A stretch of 64,000 nucleotides of DNA from Natrinema gari JCM 14663 (GTDB taxonomy: Archaea > Halobacteriota > Halobacteria > Halobacteriales > Natrialbaceae): the NCBI RefSeq assembly GCF_000337175.1, contig NZ_AOIJ01000049.1, positions 79,214-143,213 on the forward strand, in the 5' to 3' direction. Positions within the stretch are counted from its first letter, which is position 1. Each line of letters begins with the position of its first letter. The position numbers and the translations under genes were made by a program. The notes under the pieces are model-generated. The model was not told the origin of the DNA. It was given only the letters and a program-made list of their open reading frames with translations, and ran no database searches. This document shows positions 28,058-36,107 of this stretch, in pieces.

Positions 28058-28829
28058 CGGAACTCGTCGGCACCCGCGGAGCTGTGCTCGTCCACGCCGA
28101 AACGCCGCCGATTCGATCGAGTACCCAGACGTACATGGTGATCCCTTGGACGACGAAGAGGGTGGTCACGAGGAAGAACAGCGCCTCTTCGATCGGGAGA
28201 CCGAGGAGCGCGTGACCGGTGGTGTACGTGTCGGAGATGACCCAGACGCCGAGTTCGATCGCGATCCGGTCGACCAACCAGAGGTACAGCGTCGGGACGG
28301 CGATCGCGACCAGCAGCGACCGGCGGATGGCCCACAGGTACGTCGACCCGAACCCCCACTGGAGGGCGAGGACCGGTCCGGCCCAGAGGAACAGCCAGCC
28401 CAGATAGTACGTCGCGGTGTCGCCGCGGAGCGCCCAGCCGACGACGGCGATCGCCAGCCCGCCGGCGACGCCGAGCAGTCGATGTGTGTGAGGAATCGCC
28501 AGCGACCGCTCGGCGGACGGCCGCACCTGACACAGCCAGAGCGCAGTCAGTATCGGCTGGAGGACGAAAAAGAGGTATTCCTCGAGCGGCGTGTGCCAGA
28601 CGGTCGCGAGGACGGTCCCCTCCCCGTACCACCAGACGCCGACGGGAATGAGACGGTTCGTAAACGGCGTCGTGTAGACGATGGCGAGGACGATCATGAT
28701 GCCGAGTCCCGAAAGGGGGCGACTCCCCCACCAAGCGCGGTCGCGCCGGCTGGCGAGCCACCCCAGAATCAGGATTGGCGGCAGCAGGAAGGCGAGGTGG
28801 ATGCCGAAGTACGTGAACTGGACGGTCAT
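28047..28829 (-). CDS. crtY: Lycopene beta-cyclase, CrtYcd fused type
   Basis: Cyclises lycopene to beta-carotene in the membrane. The 260-residue protein contains two tandem CrtYc/CrtYd-like repeats, each with three helices. The repeat motifs are visible as TPLEEYLFFVLQPILTALW (first half) and LPIEEALFFLVTTLFVVQG (second half), the paired P(L/I)EE(Y/A)LFF signatures of the family. The start MTVQFTYFGIHLAFLLP is the natural one; longer open sequence upstream is not coding-like. It is between opsin and blh, completing a carotene-to-retinal pathway for the pump. Confidence 0.93.
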   Translation of the reverse strand: MTVQFTYFGIHLAFLLPPILILGWLASRRDRAWWGSRPLSGLGIMIVLAIVYTTPFTNRLIPVGVWWYGEGTVLATVWHTPLEEYLFFVLQPILTALWLCQVRPSAERSLAIPHTHRLLGVAGGLAIAVVGWALRGDTATYYLGWLFLWAGPVLALQWGFGSTYLWAIRRSLLVAIAVPTLYLWLVDRIAIELGVWVISDTYTTGHALLGLPIEEALFFLVTTLFVVQGITMYVWVLDRIGGVSAWTSTAPRVPTSSDDR

Positions 28830-29239
28830 GGGCGGGTCGACGTGCGCCGTCGGTGTGCGGGCGGCAACCGGAACCGCTGTGAACGGCAGTACGGACGGGA
28901 GCCGAATAGCGCCGTGTCCATACTGGTTAGGGACGATCGGGACACTCGAGCGAGGTCGATTCGATCGGTCGCCGGCCGGGACGGGACCGGGCATGCTGGT
29001 GGCGCAGTCCGCCCCGTCGGTGTGGGGTGGACGACGAACGACGGCGCGAGCGAGGTGGTGGCACCGCCGAAGACGGACTCGAATCGGTCTCGGTCCGTCG
29101 CGTCGTTCTGTAGGACGGCGTTCCGGGCACGGAAACCGCGGTCGTGGGCTGGCTGCATGAACGGGAGATCTCTTCACTAGGGCAACACATAAACGAGTGG
29201 CCGTCGCGAAGCCGCACGTCGGGAGTCCATGCAGCGCCT
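28830..29239. other. Intergenic region between lycopene cyclase and opsin genes, no supported gene
   Basis: About 410 bases of high-GC sequence with several open frames, none with a credible start and protein-like composition. The cyclase gene probably has its own promoter in the segment just before it. No repeat or RNA gene was seen. Confidence 0.6.
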
Positions 29240-29992
29240 TCAGGTTGGGGCAGCCGTCGGCGTCGAGACCCGTTCCAGGACGGAGCGACTCTGGAGCAGG
29301 ATCACGCCGAATCCGACCTTCGCCGAGAGGTCGAGCACCATGAACGCCGCGGTTTCCCAGTACAGCGGGAGGATGCCGAACGTCCCTTCGGTGCCGAGGA
29401 TCCAGACCACCGGGTAGAGGAACCACAGCGCGATAACCAGGTTGCGGAGTCTCCCGAACAGCGACGCGACCTCGGGGGCCCGACTGCGCGCGTTCTCGGA
29501 GAGCGTCCCGACGAGGACGTACAGCAGGGCGAGCAGAGCACCGGTACTGATCGCCCACCAGGCGATCCGGGCCCCCGCAGTGGACGAGAGCGCTGCGATC
29601 GCACCGGTCCCGATCATGAAGATGTCGAGGCCGATCAGCGTCGCGATCGTGTTTCGGTTCGCCCCGGCTAGCAGCGAGAGGTCGAGCAACAACAGCGGCG
29701 TCGTGAACAGCCAGTCCGCGTAGCGCGCCCAGTAGATCGTGAGCGCCTCGTCGCCGACCATGACTTCGGTGACGCCGAAGCCGGTCGCCATCGCGAAGTA
29801 CATGGCAGCGGCGATGGTTGTGATGAAGATCGTGATGATGTAGAACTCCTGCATCTTCCGATCACGAACGCCACGTCCGCGACCGACGAAGTACAGGGTT
29901 CCGATGGTCATGCCGATTGTGCCGATCCATAGCCAAATGGATTCTGGGCCAACTGTTGCGGCCATGGGTGGTGCTAGAGCAGCGCAACACAT
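29240..29992 (-). CDS. bop: Deltarhodopsin-type light-driven proton pump
   Basis: Seven-helix retinal protein that exports protons in the light, giving a gradient for the ATP synthase. It has 250 residues. Proton-pump residues match bacteriorhodopsin: RYADWLFTTPLLLLDL carries Asp85 and Asp96 equivalents, LDLSAKVGFG carries the retinal lysine (Lys216 equivalent), and TEG and YWET supply the Glu194/Glu204 release pair. The N-terminus MCCAALAPPMAATVG resembles Haloterrigena deltarhodopsin as I recall it. An inner ATG at 29965 is possible, but the promoter geometry favours the outer one. Retinal-making genes follow on the same strand. Confidence 0.95.
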   Translation of the reverse strand: MCCAALAPPMAATVGPESIWLWIGTIGMTIGTLYFVGRGRGVRDRKMQEFYIITIFITTIAAAMYFAMATGFGVTEVMVGDEALTIYWARYADWLFTTPLLLLDLSLLAGANRNTIATLIGLDIFMIGTGAIAALSSTAGARIAWWAISTGALLALLYVLVGTLSENARSRAPEVASLFGRLRNLVIALWFLYPVVWILGTEGTFGILPLYWETAAFMVLDLSAKVGFGVILLQSRSVLERVSTPTAAPT

Positions 29993-30010
29993 ATTGCTTG
30001 ACCCTAACGG

Positions 30011-30060
30011 AAATAACCCTCATCGTAGCGTGTATGTCCAGAATTTTGACGTGGAGGATG
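30011..30060 (-). promoter_or_regulatory. Candidate opsin promoter (TATA and UAS-like elements)
   Basis: Read on the minus strand, a TATA-like GGGTTATTT lies at 30011-30019, about 20-25 bases before the outer ATG, which would make the transcript leaderless or nearly so. Further upstream (30049-30060) is CATCCTCCACGT, similar to the Halobacterium bop upstream activator core CATCCTTACGT with one extra base. No Bat activator gene is in the window. Confidence 0.4.
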
Positions 30061-30131
30061 ATATCGCAGCGTATTTTGGGGTGTTCTGTGTTCGATCGGA
30101 TAGCCCGATCAGAACGCTCCCTTCACAACTG

Positions 30132-30734
30132 ATGACCTCGACTGATCCGAACGATCCGATTGCGGACGCACTCCTCGGCGAATCGACGTACGAACGACTC
30201 AGAGTGGAGCGGTACGCGGTGATCAAGCGCCGCATTCCGCAAAAACTCGTCTACCAGAGCGGCCTGCTGCTCGTGCTCGCGCTCGTCGTTCCGATCGTCG
30301 CCACCTATCCGTCGTCAGTGCAAGCGACGTTCCCGGGCGGCGCTCCGCTGTGGTCGTCGCCGCTCGTCCTCTGGGTCGGGGTCTACGCCGGCAGCATTGA
30401 AGTGGGGACTGCAACCTGTCTCGTTGCAGTAGCGATCGCGCGTCGGCGGTACGAGCCCTCCCTCTCGGAGTCACAGGTCCACACGCTACTGAACCTCGAG
30501 GACGTCGCGTCGATGTTCGGACTGGCGACCGGCGGCTTCGCGATCCTGATCACGGTTGGCTTCTTCCTGCTCGGCCACGCCGGCGTCGAGACCGTCACCG
30601 CCATCGTCGAATCCGCGCCGCGAGATCCCTACGGACGGACCGGCGTACCGGTACCCGTGATCGCCGTCGGTGTCGCGGCAGCGATCAGTTCTTGCGTCGT
30701 CTACGCCGCCGGCCGATACCTCTCCGCGGCGTAA
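30132..30734 (+). CDS. Four-span membrane protein divergent from the opsin gene
   Basis: About 200 residues from MTSTDPNDPIADALLG. Four hydrophobic segments are visible: LLLVLALVVPIVATY, a stretch from LWVGVYAGSIEVGTATCLV, FGLATGGFAILITVGFFLLG and PVIAVGVAAAISSCVVYAAG. The first 35 residues are polar and likely cytoplasmic. No family is recognised. It is transcribed away from the opsin gene across about 140 bases, so the two may share regulation, but no functional link can be shown. The inner ATG was preferred because the upstream frame overlaps the opsin promoter and 5' end. Confidence 0.6.
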   Translation: MTSTDPNDPIADALLGESTYERLRVERYAVIKRRIPQKLVYQSGLLLVLALVVPIVATYPSSVQATFPGGAPLWSSPLVLWVGVYAGSIEVGTATCLVAVAIARRRYEPSLSESQVHTLLNLEDVASMFGLATGGFAILITVGFFLLGHAGVETVTAIVESAPRDPYGRTGVPVPVIAVGVAAAISSCVVYAAGRYLSAA

Positions 30735-31000
30735 GCGACGATCGGGACCTCACGTCTCCTCGCGGCGGCACTCGAGCGACCGGAAGAACCCGGTGACGAC
30801 CGACCCCACCGATGGAAAGACTGCAAACGTACGGAAGAAAGAGTTCGGTGGCTGAGTAGTGAACATATGGTCAGTAAATCACCCAAACACCGAACCACGT
30901 ACATGCCTGACACGGGTAGAGAAACTAGGTGTTTAAGGATTAGCTTCATATGTGGGTCGATCGTCCAGATACTACGTGAACAACGGAGTGATTCCAGCGT

Positions 31001-31918
31001 ATGAGCGTAGATAGGACGACGTTCGTCTTCTCTGACGGGGAGCGGACGAACGAGGCGTTCGTCACGGATCGCCGCTCGCTCGAGGCGATACGCGAGCGGA
31101 TCGTCGCCGACGTTCGAACCCGGGTCGCCGACGCGGGGGCGGCCGGCGTCGTCGTGGCGATGAGCGGTGGCCTCGATTCGACGCTGACGACAGCGCTCGC
31201 GGTCGACGCCGTGGGCAGCGAGAACGTGCTCGGACTGGGGCTGCCCTGTCACAAGACGGACGGGGCTCACGCCAGCGACGCCCGGACGCTCGCCGAGGGA
31301 CTGGGAATCGAGTACGAGGAGATTCAGTTGCGGCCGCTCCTCGAGGCCTTCGAGGGAACGGTCGCGGACGAACTCGAGCCGGAATCGAACGACCGCGGGC
31401 GACCCGACGAACGCACCCACGAGATCGGCAACGCCGTCGCGCGGCTGCGGATGATCACCGCCTACTACGCGGCGAACCGCCAGTCACGGCTCGTCCTCGG
31501 CACTGCGAACCGTTCCGAGCGGTTGCTGGGCTACTTCACGAAGTATGGAGACGGCGGGGCCGACGCCTATCCGATCGGCGACTGCTACAAGACGGAAGTC
31601 CGCGCACTCGCGAAACACATCGGGCTCCCGCGACGGATCATTTCCAAGGAGCCGACGGCTGGGTTCTGGGCCACGCAGACCGACGCCGGCGAACTCGGCG
31701 CGCGCTACGACGTCATCGATCCGCTACTGTACCGGCTCGTCGACGCGGAGCAGTCGCTCGAGGAGGCCGTCGCCGATCTGCGAATCGACCGCGAGACGGC
31801 CGCCGAGATCGCATCCCTGCACGCCGCCACCGCCCACAAACGGACGCCCCCGCCGACGCCGGGGCTCTGCGGGCGCGACGACGGCCGCGCTGGCGACCGA
31901 ACGGACGCACTCGAGTAG
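31001..31918 (+). CDS. nadE: NAD+ synthetase
   Basis: Amidates nicotinic acid adenine dinucleotide to NAD+ with ATP, in the cytoplasm. The 305-residue protein is the ammonia-dependent type with no glutaminase domain. The PP-loop SGGLDST lies at residues 55-61, and the diagnostic GTANRSERLLGYFTKYGDGG and DCYKTEVRALAKHIGLP segments follow; EPTAGFW matches the conserved NadE substrate loop. The C-terminal 30 residues are a polar tail. It stands alone, with about 265 bases of A/T-richer upstream sequence that likely holds its promoter. Confidence 0.95.
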   Translation: MSVDRTTFVFSDGERTNEAFVTDRRSLEAIRERIVADVRTRVADAGAAGVVVAMSGGLDSTLTTALAVDAVGSENVLGLGLPCHKTDGAHASDARTLAEGLGIEYEEIQLRPLLEAFEGTVADELEPESNDRGRPDERTHEIGNAVARLRMITAYYAANRQSRLVLGTANRSERLLGYFTKYGDGGADAYPIGDCYKTEVRALAKHIGLPRRIISKEPTAGFWATQTDAGELGARYDVIDPLLYRLVDAEQSLEEAVADLRIDRETAAEIASLHAATAHKRTPPPTPGLCGRDDGRAGDRTDALE

Positions 31919-31982
31919 CGACGGCGATTTGCGGACGACACCGCGCCCGCTCGTGGCGGAAGGCGACTCCGATGGGACGGCC

Positions 31983-32396
31983 TCACCGGTCCGTTTCGAC
32001 GGCGTACATGTCCGGATTACGCCACCAGAACAGTCCCCACGCCAGCAGGAATCCGGCGGCCATCGCGAGGACATCCTGCAGGAACGAAGACAGCCCCAGA
32101 TCGATGATGGCCGCGAGCGCGACCGCCGAGCCCAGCGCCGCGCCGGCCACGACGAAGAGGACGTCGCCGACGACCCGCGCACGCGAATGGTCCCAGTAGG
32201 ACTGGCGCTCCTCGTCGTACCAGACGCCGACGTAGATCAGTACCGGCGACATGATCGCGATGACCGTGACCGACCGGTACGCCTCGGGGAGCACCGTCGG
32301 TACCAGAACGAGCAGGTTGAGCAGATTCGCGCCGAGTGCTGCCAGAAACAGGCCGATCAGCAGCCATCCCCACCGCGGGAGTCGCTCTTTGTCCAT
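31983..32396 (-). CDS. Four-span membrane protein, unknown function
   Basis: 137 residues starting MDKERLPRWGWLLIGLFLAA. Four hydrophobic helices are predicted (WLLIGLFLAALGANLLNLLV; VTVIAIMSPVLIYVGVWY; VVGDVLFVVAGAALGSAVAL; VLAMAAGFLLAWGLFWW). The start was taken at the MDKERLP codon because five upstream in-frame codons (MCGSD) lack support. It is convergent with nadE and lies 45 bases downstream of a small winged-helix gene on the same strand, which could regulate it. Confidence 0.65.
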   Translation of the reverse strand: MDKERLPRWGWLLIGLFLAALGANLLNLLVLVPTVLPEAYRSVTVIAIMSPVLIYVGVWYDEERQSYWDHSRARVVGDVLFVVAGAALGSAVALAAIIDLGLSSFLQDVLAMAAGFLLAWGLFWWRNPDMYAVETDR

Positions 32397-32441
32397 ATCG
32401 GAACCGCACACCCTGAGAAAATAACCCTGGCGTTCTCGCCG

Positions 32442-32738
32442 TTATTCGGCACAGCAGGCGTCTTTCTTCGGGGACTCCTCGACGCCCCCGTTTCCGTCGG
32501 CCGCGACCGGGTCCTCGAGCCGATAGAGGCTCTGACGGGCGTCCGCAAAGTAGATGTCCTCGTCGACGATTCCGATCTCTTCGAGGCGCTCGAGGGCGTA
32601 TCGTACCGTCCGAGCCGAGAGCATCGATTCCTCGACGATCTGTTTCTGCGTCAACGGCCCGTCGTACTCGAGGACCTTGAAGACGAGTTTCGCGCTCGGT
32701 GGCAAGTCTTCGATCTCCTCCCCGTCGGTCTCTGCCAT
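32442..32738 (-). CDS. Small winged-helix transcription regulator
   Basis: 98 residues. Residues about 12-72 form a compact MarR/TrmB-like winged helix: LPPSAKLVFKVLEYDGPLTQ as the first helices, IVEESMLSARTVRYALERL as the recognition helix, and EDIYFADARQSLYRLED as the wing. The C-terminus ends DACCAE, and the vicinal cysteines could sense metal or redox state (inference). An A/T-rich promoter region lies directly upstream. It is a DNA-binding protein with no assigned targets. Confidence 0.82.
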   Translation of the reverse strand: MAETDGEEIEDLPPSAKLVFKVLEYDGPLTQKQIVEESMLSARTVRYALERLEEIGIVDEDIYFADARQSLYRLEDPVAADGNGGVEESPKKDACCAE

Positions 32739-32976
32739 ATTACGATTCGAAAGGCCCCAGCAGTATAAAAGTTGAGCCTTACCGAGAGGGAACGGTGATC
32801 GATTGCAACAGGTCTTTTCGAGTAAAGTATCGAATACGCTGCTAAAACCAGTATATTCGCCTCACCGGCCCCCGGAACGAAGATGTCGGGTCCGACGAAA
32901 GTCGGCGAGCGTGATCCGTTCGACGCCGGGGTTTTCGAGCGATTTCGAGTCCGCACCCGGGTCGGCCGCTCCTCGC

Positions 32977-34626
32977 TTACCCCTCGCCGATCATCCGGTC
33001 CTCATCGGCCCACTCCCGCTTGCGGAGCTCGTACTTCTGTATCTTCCCGGTCGCGGTCTTGGGTAATTCCGACACGTATTCGATCCGGCGAACGACCTTG
33101 TAGCTCGCGAGCTGTTCGCGAGTAAACGCCGTCAGCTCGTCGGCCGACACGGGCGGATCGGTCGGATCGCCGTTCGACGGCACGACGAAGGCCTTCGGCG
33201 TCTCGCCCCACTCGTCGCTCGGTGCCGGGATCACCGCCGCGTCCCCGACCGCCTCGTGATCGAACAGCGTGTCCTCGAGTTCGATGCTCGAGATGTTCTC
33301 GCCGCCGGAGATGATGATGTCCTTCTTGCGATCGCGGATCGCGATCATGCCGTTCTCGTCGATGGTTGCAAGGTCGCCGGTGTGATAGTACCCTTCGACG
33401 CGGTCGTTGAACGCCGCCTCGGTCGCGTCGGGCTTGTTCCAGTACCGGTCCATGATCTGGTTGCCCCGGACGACGATCTCGCCGAGCGTCTGATCGTCGC
33501 GGGGGACGTCGGCCCCGTCCTCGTCGACGACCCGAACGTCGGTCCCGAGGACGCCCATCCCCTGGCGCTTCTTGATCTCGAAGCGGTTGTCGTCGGTCAT
33601 GAGCCGCTTCGCGTCGGAGATCGTGATCAGCGGCCCCGTCTCGGTCGCGCCGTAGAGGTGTTTCAGGTACCAGCCAAAGCGGTCCTCGACGGCCCGAATC
33701 GTCGCCTCCGGCGGTGCGCTGCCGGCGGTCGTGACCCGGACCCGGTTCTCGCCGGTCATCGCCGGCTCGCCCTCGCTCTCGTAGTAGTCGATCAACTGGT
33801 TGAGCACCGCGGGAGCGGCACAGAGGAAGGACACGTCTTCCTCCCGAATCGACGAGACGACCTCGTCGGGGTTGACCCCGCGCGTACAGACGTGGGTCGC
33901 GCCCAGTCCCGTCACCGCATAGATGTGCCCCCAGCCGTTGACGTGGAACATCGGCAGCGTCCACAGGTAAGTGTCGTCGTCGGTGATCTCGTGGTAGATC
34001 GACATCAGATAGGCGTGGATCGTCTCGGTCCGATGCGTGCGACAGACCCCCTTCGGATCGCCCGTCGTTCCCGAAGTGTAGTTGATCGTGATGATCTCGT
34101 CCTCGGCCATCTCGGGGCGGTCGAACTCCGTCCCGGCCGCCGAGACGACGGCGTCGAAGTCCTCCCATGCTCCGTCGGACTCGTCCGACGCGGCGTGCTC
34201 GGCGTCGCCGTCCCCAACGGCGTCGGTATCGTTCGTGATGAACGTTTCAGTCGGCACCTCGTCGCGAATCGCCTCGATCTTGTGGGCGTACTCGTAGTCG
34301 GCGAAGATGGCGTCGACGCCCGCGTCCGACAGAATGTACTCGTAATCGTCCGGCTCGAGCCGGTAGTTCAGCGGGGTATGCACGGCCCCGATCTGCATCG
34401 CGCCGAAGGCCGCCTCGAGGTGGTAGTGCGTGTTCGGATCGAGGACGGCCACGCGGTCGCCTTTCTCGATACCGCGTTCCTGGAGTGCCGCGGCAAAACG
34501 GTCCGCGCGCTCGCCGAACTCCGCGTACGTGAAGCGGTCGCCGTCGGCTCCCACGACCGCCTCCTGCTCCCCGTAGTGCTCCCGTGCCTGCTCAAGGAAG
34601 TCCGTGACAATGAGTGGCGTTTCCAT
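32977..34626 (-). CDS. AMP-dependent acyl-CoA synthetase (long/medium-chain type)
   Basis: Activates a carboxylic acid to its CoA thioester through an acyl-adenylate. It has 549 residues with the complete adenylate-forming set: P-loop TINYTSGTTGDPKGVCRTHR, the YGATETGPLIT loop, GYYHTGDLATIDENGMIAIR hinge-proximal segment, and the catalytic lysine in PKTATGKIQKYELRKREW near the end. The start METPLIVTDFLEQ was chosen because 61 upstream codons are not conserved-looking. A decayed relative of this enzyme lies near the window's left end. Its substrate cannot be read from sequence; medium- or branched-chain acids are usual. Confidence 0.92.
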   Translation of the reverse strand: METPLIVTDFLEQAREHYGEQEAVVGADGDRFTYAEFGERADRFAAALQERGIEKGDRVAVLDPNTHYHLEAAFGAMQIGAVHTPLNYRLEPDDYEYILSDAGVDAIFADYEYAHKIEAIRDEVPTETFITNDTDAVGDGDAEHAASDESDGAWEDFDAVVSAAGTEFDRPEMAEDEIITINYTSGTTGDPKGVCRTHRTETIHAYLMSIYHEITDDDTYLWTLPMFHVNGWGHIYAVTGLGATHVCTRGVNPDEVVSSIREEDVSFLCAAPAVLNQLIDYYESEGEPAMTGENRVRVTTAGSAPPEATIRAVEDRFGWYLKHLYGATETGPLITISDAKRLMTDDNRFEIKKRQGMGVLGTDVRVVDEDGADVPRDDQTLGEIVVRGNQIMDRYWNKPDATEAAFNDRVEGYYHTGDLATIDENGMIAIRDRKKDIIISGGENISSIELEDTLFDHEAVGDAAVIPAPSDEWGETPKAFVVPSNGDPTDPPVSADELTAFTREQLASYKVVRRIEYVSELPKTATGKIQKYELRKREWADEDRMIGEG

Positions 34627-34783
34627 ACGGCAAAGCATTCGGATATGGCTCGTATAGTGATTTCGTTTATTATCGATCAGGAGGAATACCGACGCGGACC
34701 GTCGGCGCTGCGTTTCGTCCCTGCGGAGACGCCGGGCTGTCGATGGCTCGAGTTGCCGGCGGACGCCGCGGTGAGTACAGGGA

Positions 34784-35968
34784 CTACAGCTGTTTCCAGA
34801 CGTCTTCATCGTCCTCGAACCCGTCCGGATCGTCGGGCGCGGCGAACTCGTCGCTCGGGTCGAGTTCCAGGATCTCCTCGGTGGAGAGGTCCCGGTCCCC
34901 GTCGATCACGTCCGGCTGCTTCTCGAGGTCCATCTCCGGCCAGGCGGTCTCCTCCCAGAGACCGCGGTCGCTGTAGTAGTAGACGACCCCGTCGTTGACG
35001 ACCGCGAACAGCCCCCGCTGGGTGTCGTGGACGACCCGCTCGTTGGTGTCGATCGCGACATCGACGACATCCTCGAGCGTGTCCAGCGAGACATGGTAAT
35101 CCCCGATCCACATCGGGATCGAGCCCCGGGAGATCCACTCGGCGTAGCGCTGTTCGTGGACCGCGCGGCGAGCGCTCTCGACATCGGTCGGCGAGCGCCG
35201 GGCGACGATCGCCGCCCCGGCCAGCGAGAGCGTTCCGAGCACCGACAACCCGCCGATGAGCGCCGGGCTACGGGACTCCGTCGTGCGGACCGTCCCGCTC
35301 CGATGGCTGTTCGATGCGGAGTCGGAGAGGTCCCCCTTGAGCCAGTAGGCGCCTTCCGTGATCGTCACCGGCGTCGTGGTCGTGAGGGTGCCCTGATGAC
35401 GCTCCGTCTCGTACTCGACGCGGAGCACCAGCTTGAGGTCGACCGAGCCGACGCCGCTGATCTCGCGCTCGAGTTGGCGCTGGCGCTGTCGGTAGGACTC
35501 GAGGTCGATCGTCGCCTGCGACGTCGCGACACCGTTGTCGACCGCGGGCGACTCGCGGAGCACCTGATGGGTTTCGTTCCAGAACGGCTTGTCGTCGCGC
35601 TTCGCTTCGAACCGAAGGAGTAGTTCGTGGGTGACTGCCCCGTCCGCGATCGGCGACCCGCTGGTTTCGTTTCGGAGCGTCGTCCTCGGTTCGACGGTGA
35701 GCTCCGGTGTGGCGTTCAGAAAGTACACCGAGCTATTGGTGAGTTCCTCACCTTCGGTCCAGAGCGTCCCGCTCTCGGTGACGACGGCGCTCGTGTCGGC
35801 GTCAACCGTGACCTGTTCCTCGCCGAACTGGGGTGCGGTCGTCGTCTCCGGGTTCGCGACGGCCCAGCCGGTCGCGCCGATCGCGAGGAGCCCCACCACG
35901 AGCAGCACGATCATGATCGTCCGACCCTCTTTGGCCAGCAGCAACTCGAGACGCGGGTTATCGATCAT
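34784..35968 (-). CDS. DUF5305-type membrane protein of the SipW locus
   Basis: About 394 residues from MIDNPRLELLLAKEGR; an ATG 13 codons upstream and a GTG 26 codons upstream are possible starts. One N-terminal helix (IMIVLLVVGLLAIGATGWAV), a long extracellular beta-rich domain (VTVDADTSAVVTESGTLWTE onward) and a second helix (LIGGLSVLGTLSLAGAAIV) followed by an acidic cytoplasmic tail of about 130 residues. This layout matches the haloarchaeal DUF5305 family as I know it, which recurs beside SipW-like signal peptidases. It is downstream of the peptidase gene with a 139-base gap and likely co-transcribed. Its role may be in assembling or anchoring the exported substrates (inference). Confidence 0.8.
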   Translation of the reverse strand: MIDNPRLELLLAKEGRTIMIVLLVVGLLAIGATGWAVANPETTTAPQFGEEQVTVDADTSAVVTESGTLWTEGEELTNSSVYFLNATPELTVEPRTTLRNETSGSPIADGAVTHELLLRFEAKRDDKPFWNETHQVLRESPAVDNGVATSQATIDLESYRQRQRQLEREISGVGSVDLKLVLRVEYETERHQGTLTTTTPVTITEGAYWLKGDLSDSASNSHRSGTVRTTESRSPALIGGLSVLGTLSLAGAAIVARRSPTDVESARRAVHEQRYAEWISRGSIPMWIGDYHVSLDTLEDVVDVAIDTNERVVHDTQRGLFAVVNDGVVYYYSDRGLWEETAWPEMDLEKQPDVIDGDRDLSTEEILELDPSDEFAAPDDPDGFEDDEDVWKQL

Positions 35969-36107
35969 TCGTTGCCCCCCGGGATCGGACGCCACGTCCG
36001 AGCGCATTCGGTGGCCGAACCGTCCACTTTCGAACTGGTCGGTCACCGGGACAATTCATACGCTAATGATGGAAATGAACCACTATAAGGGTAGCGGCCT
36101 TGCGGTG

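Noticed and set aside
28826..29158. Several frames between lycopene cyclase and opsin genes.
   Set aside because: Arg/Pro/Ser-rich composition and overlap with the cyclase start argue against coding.
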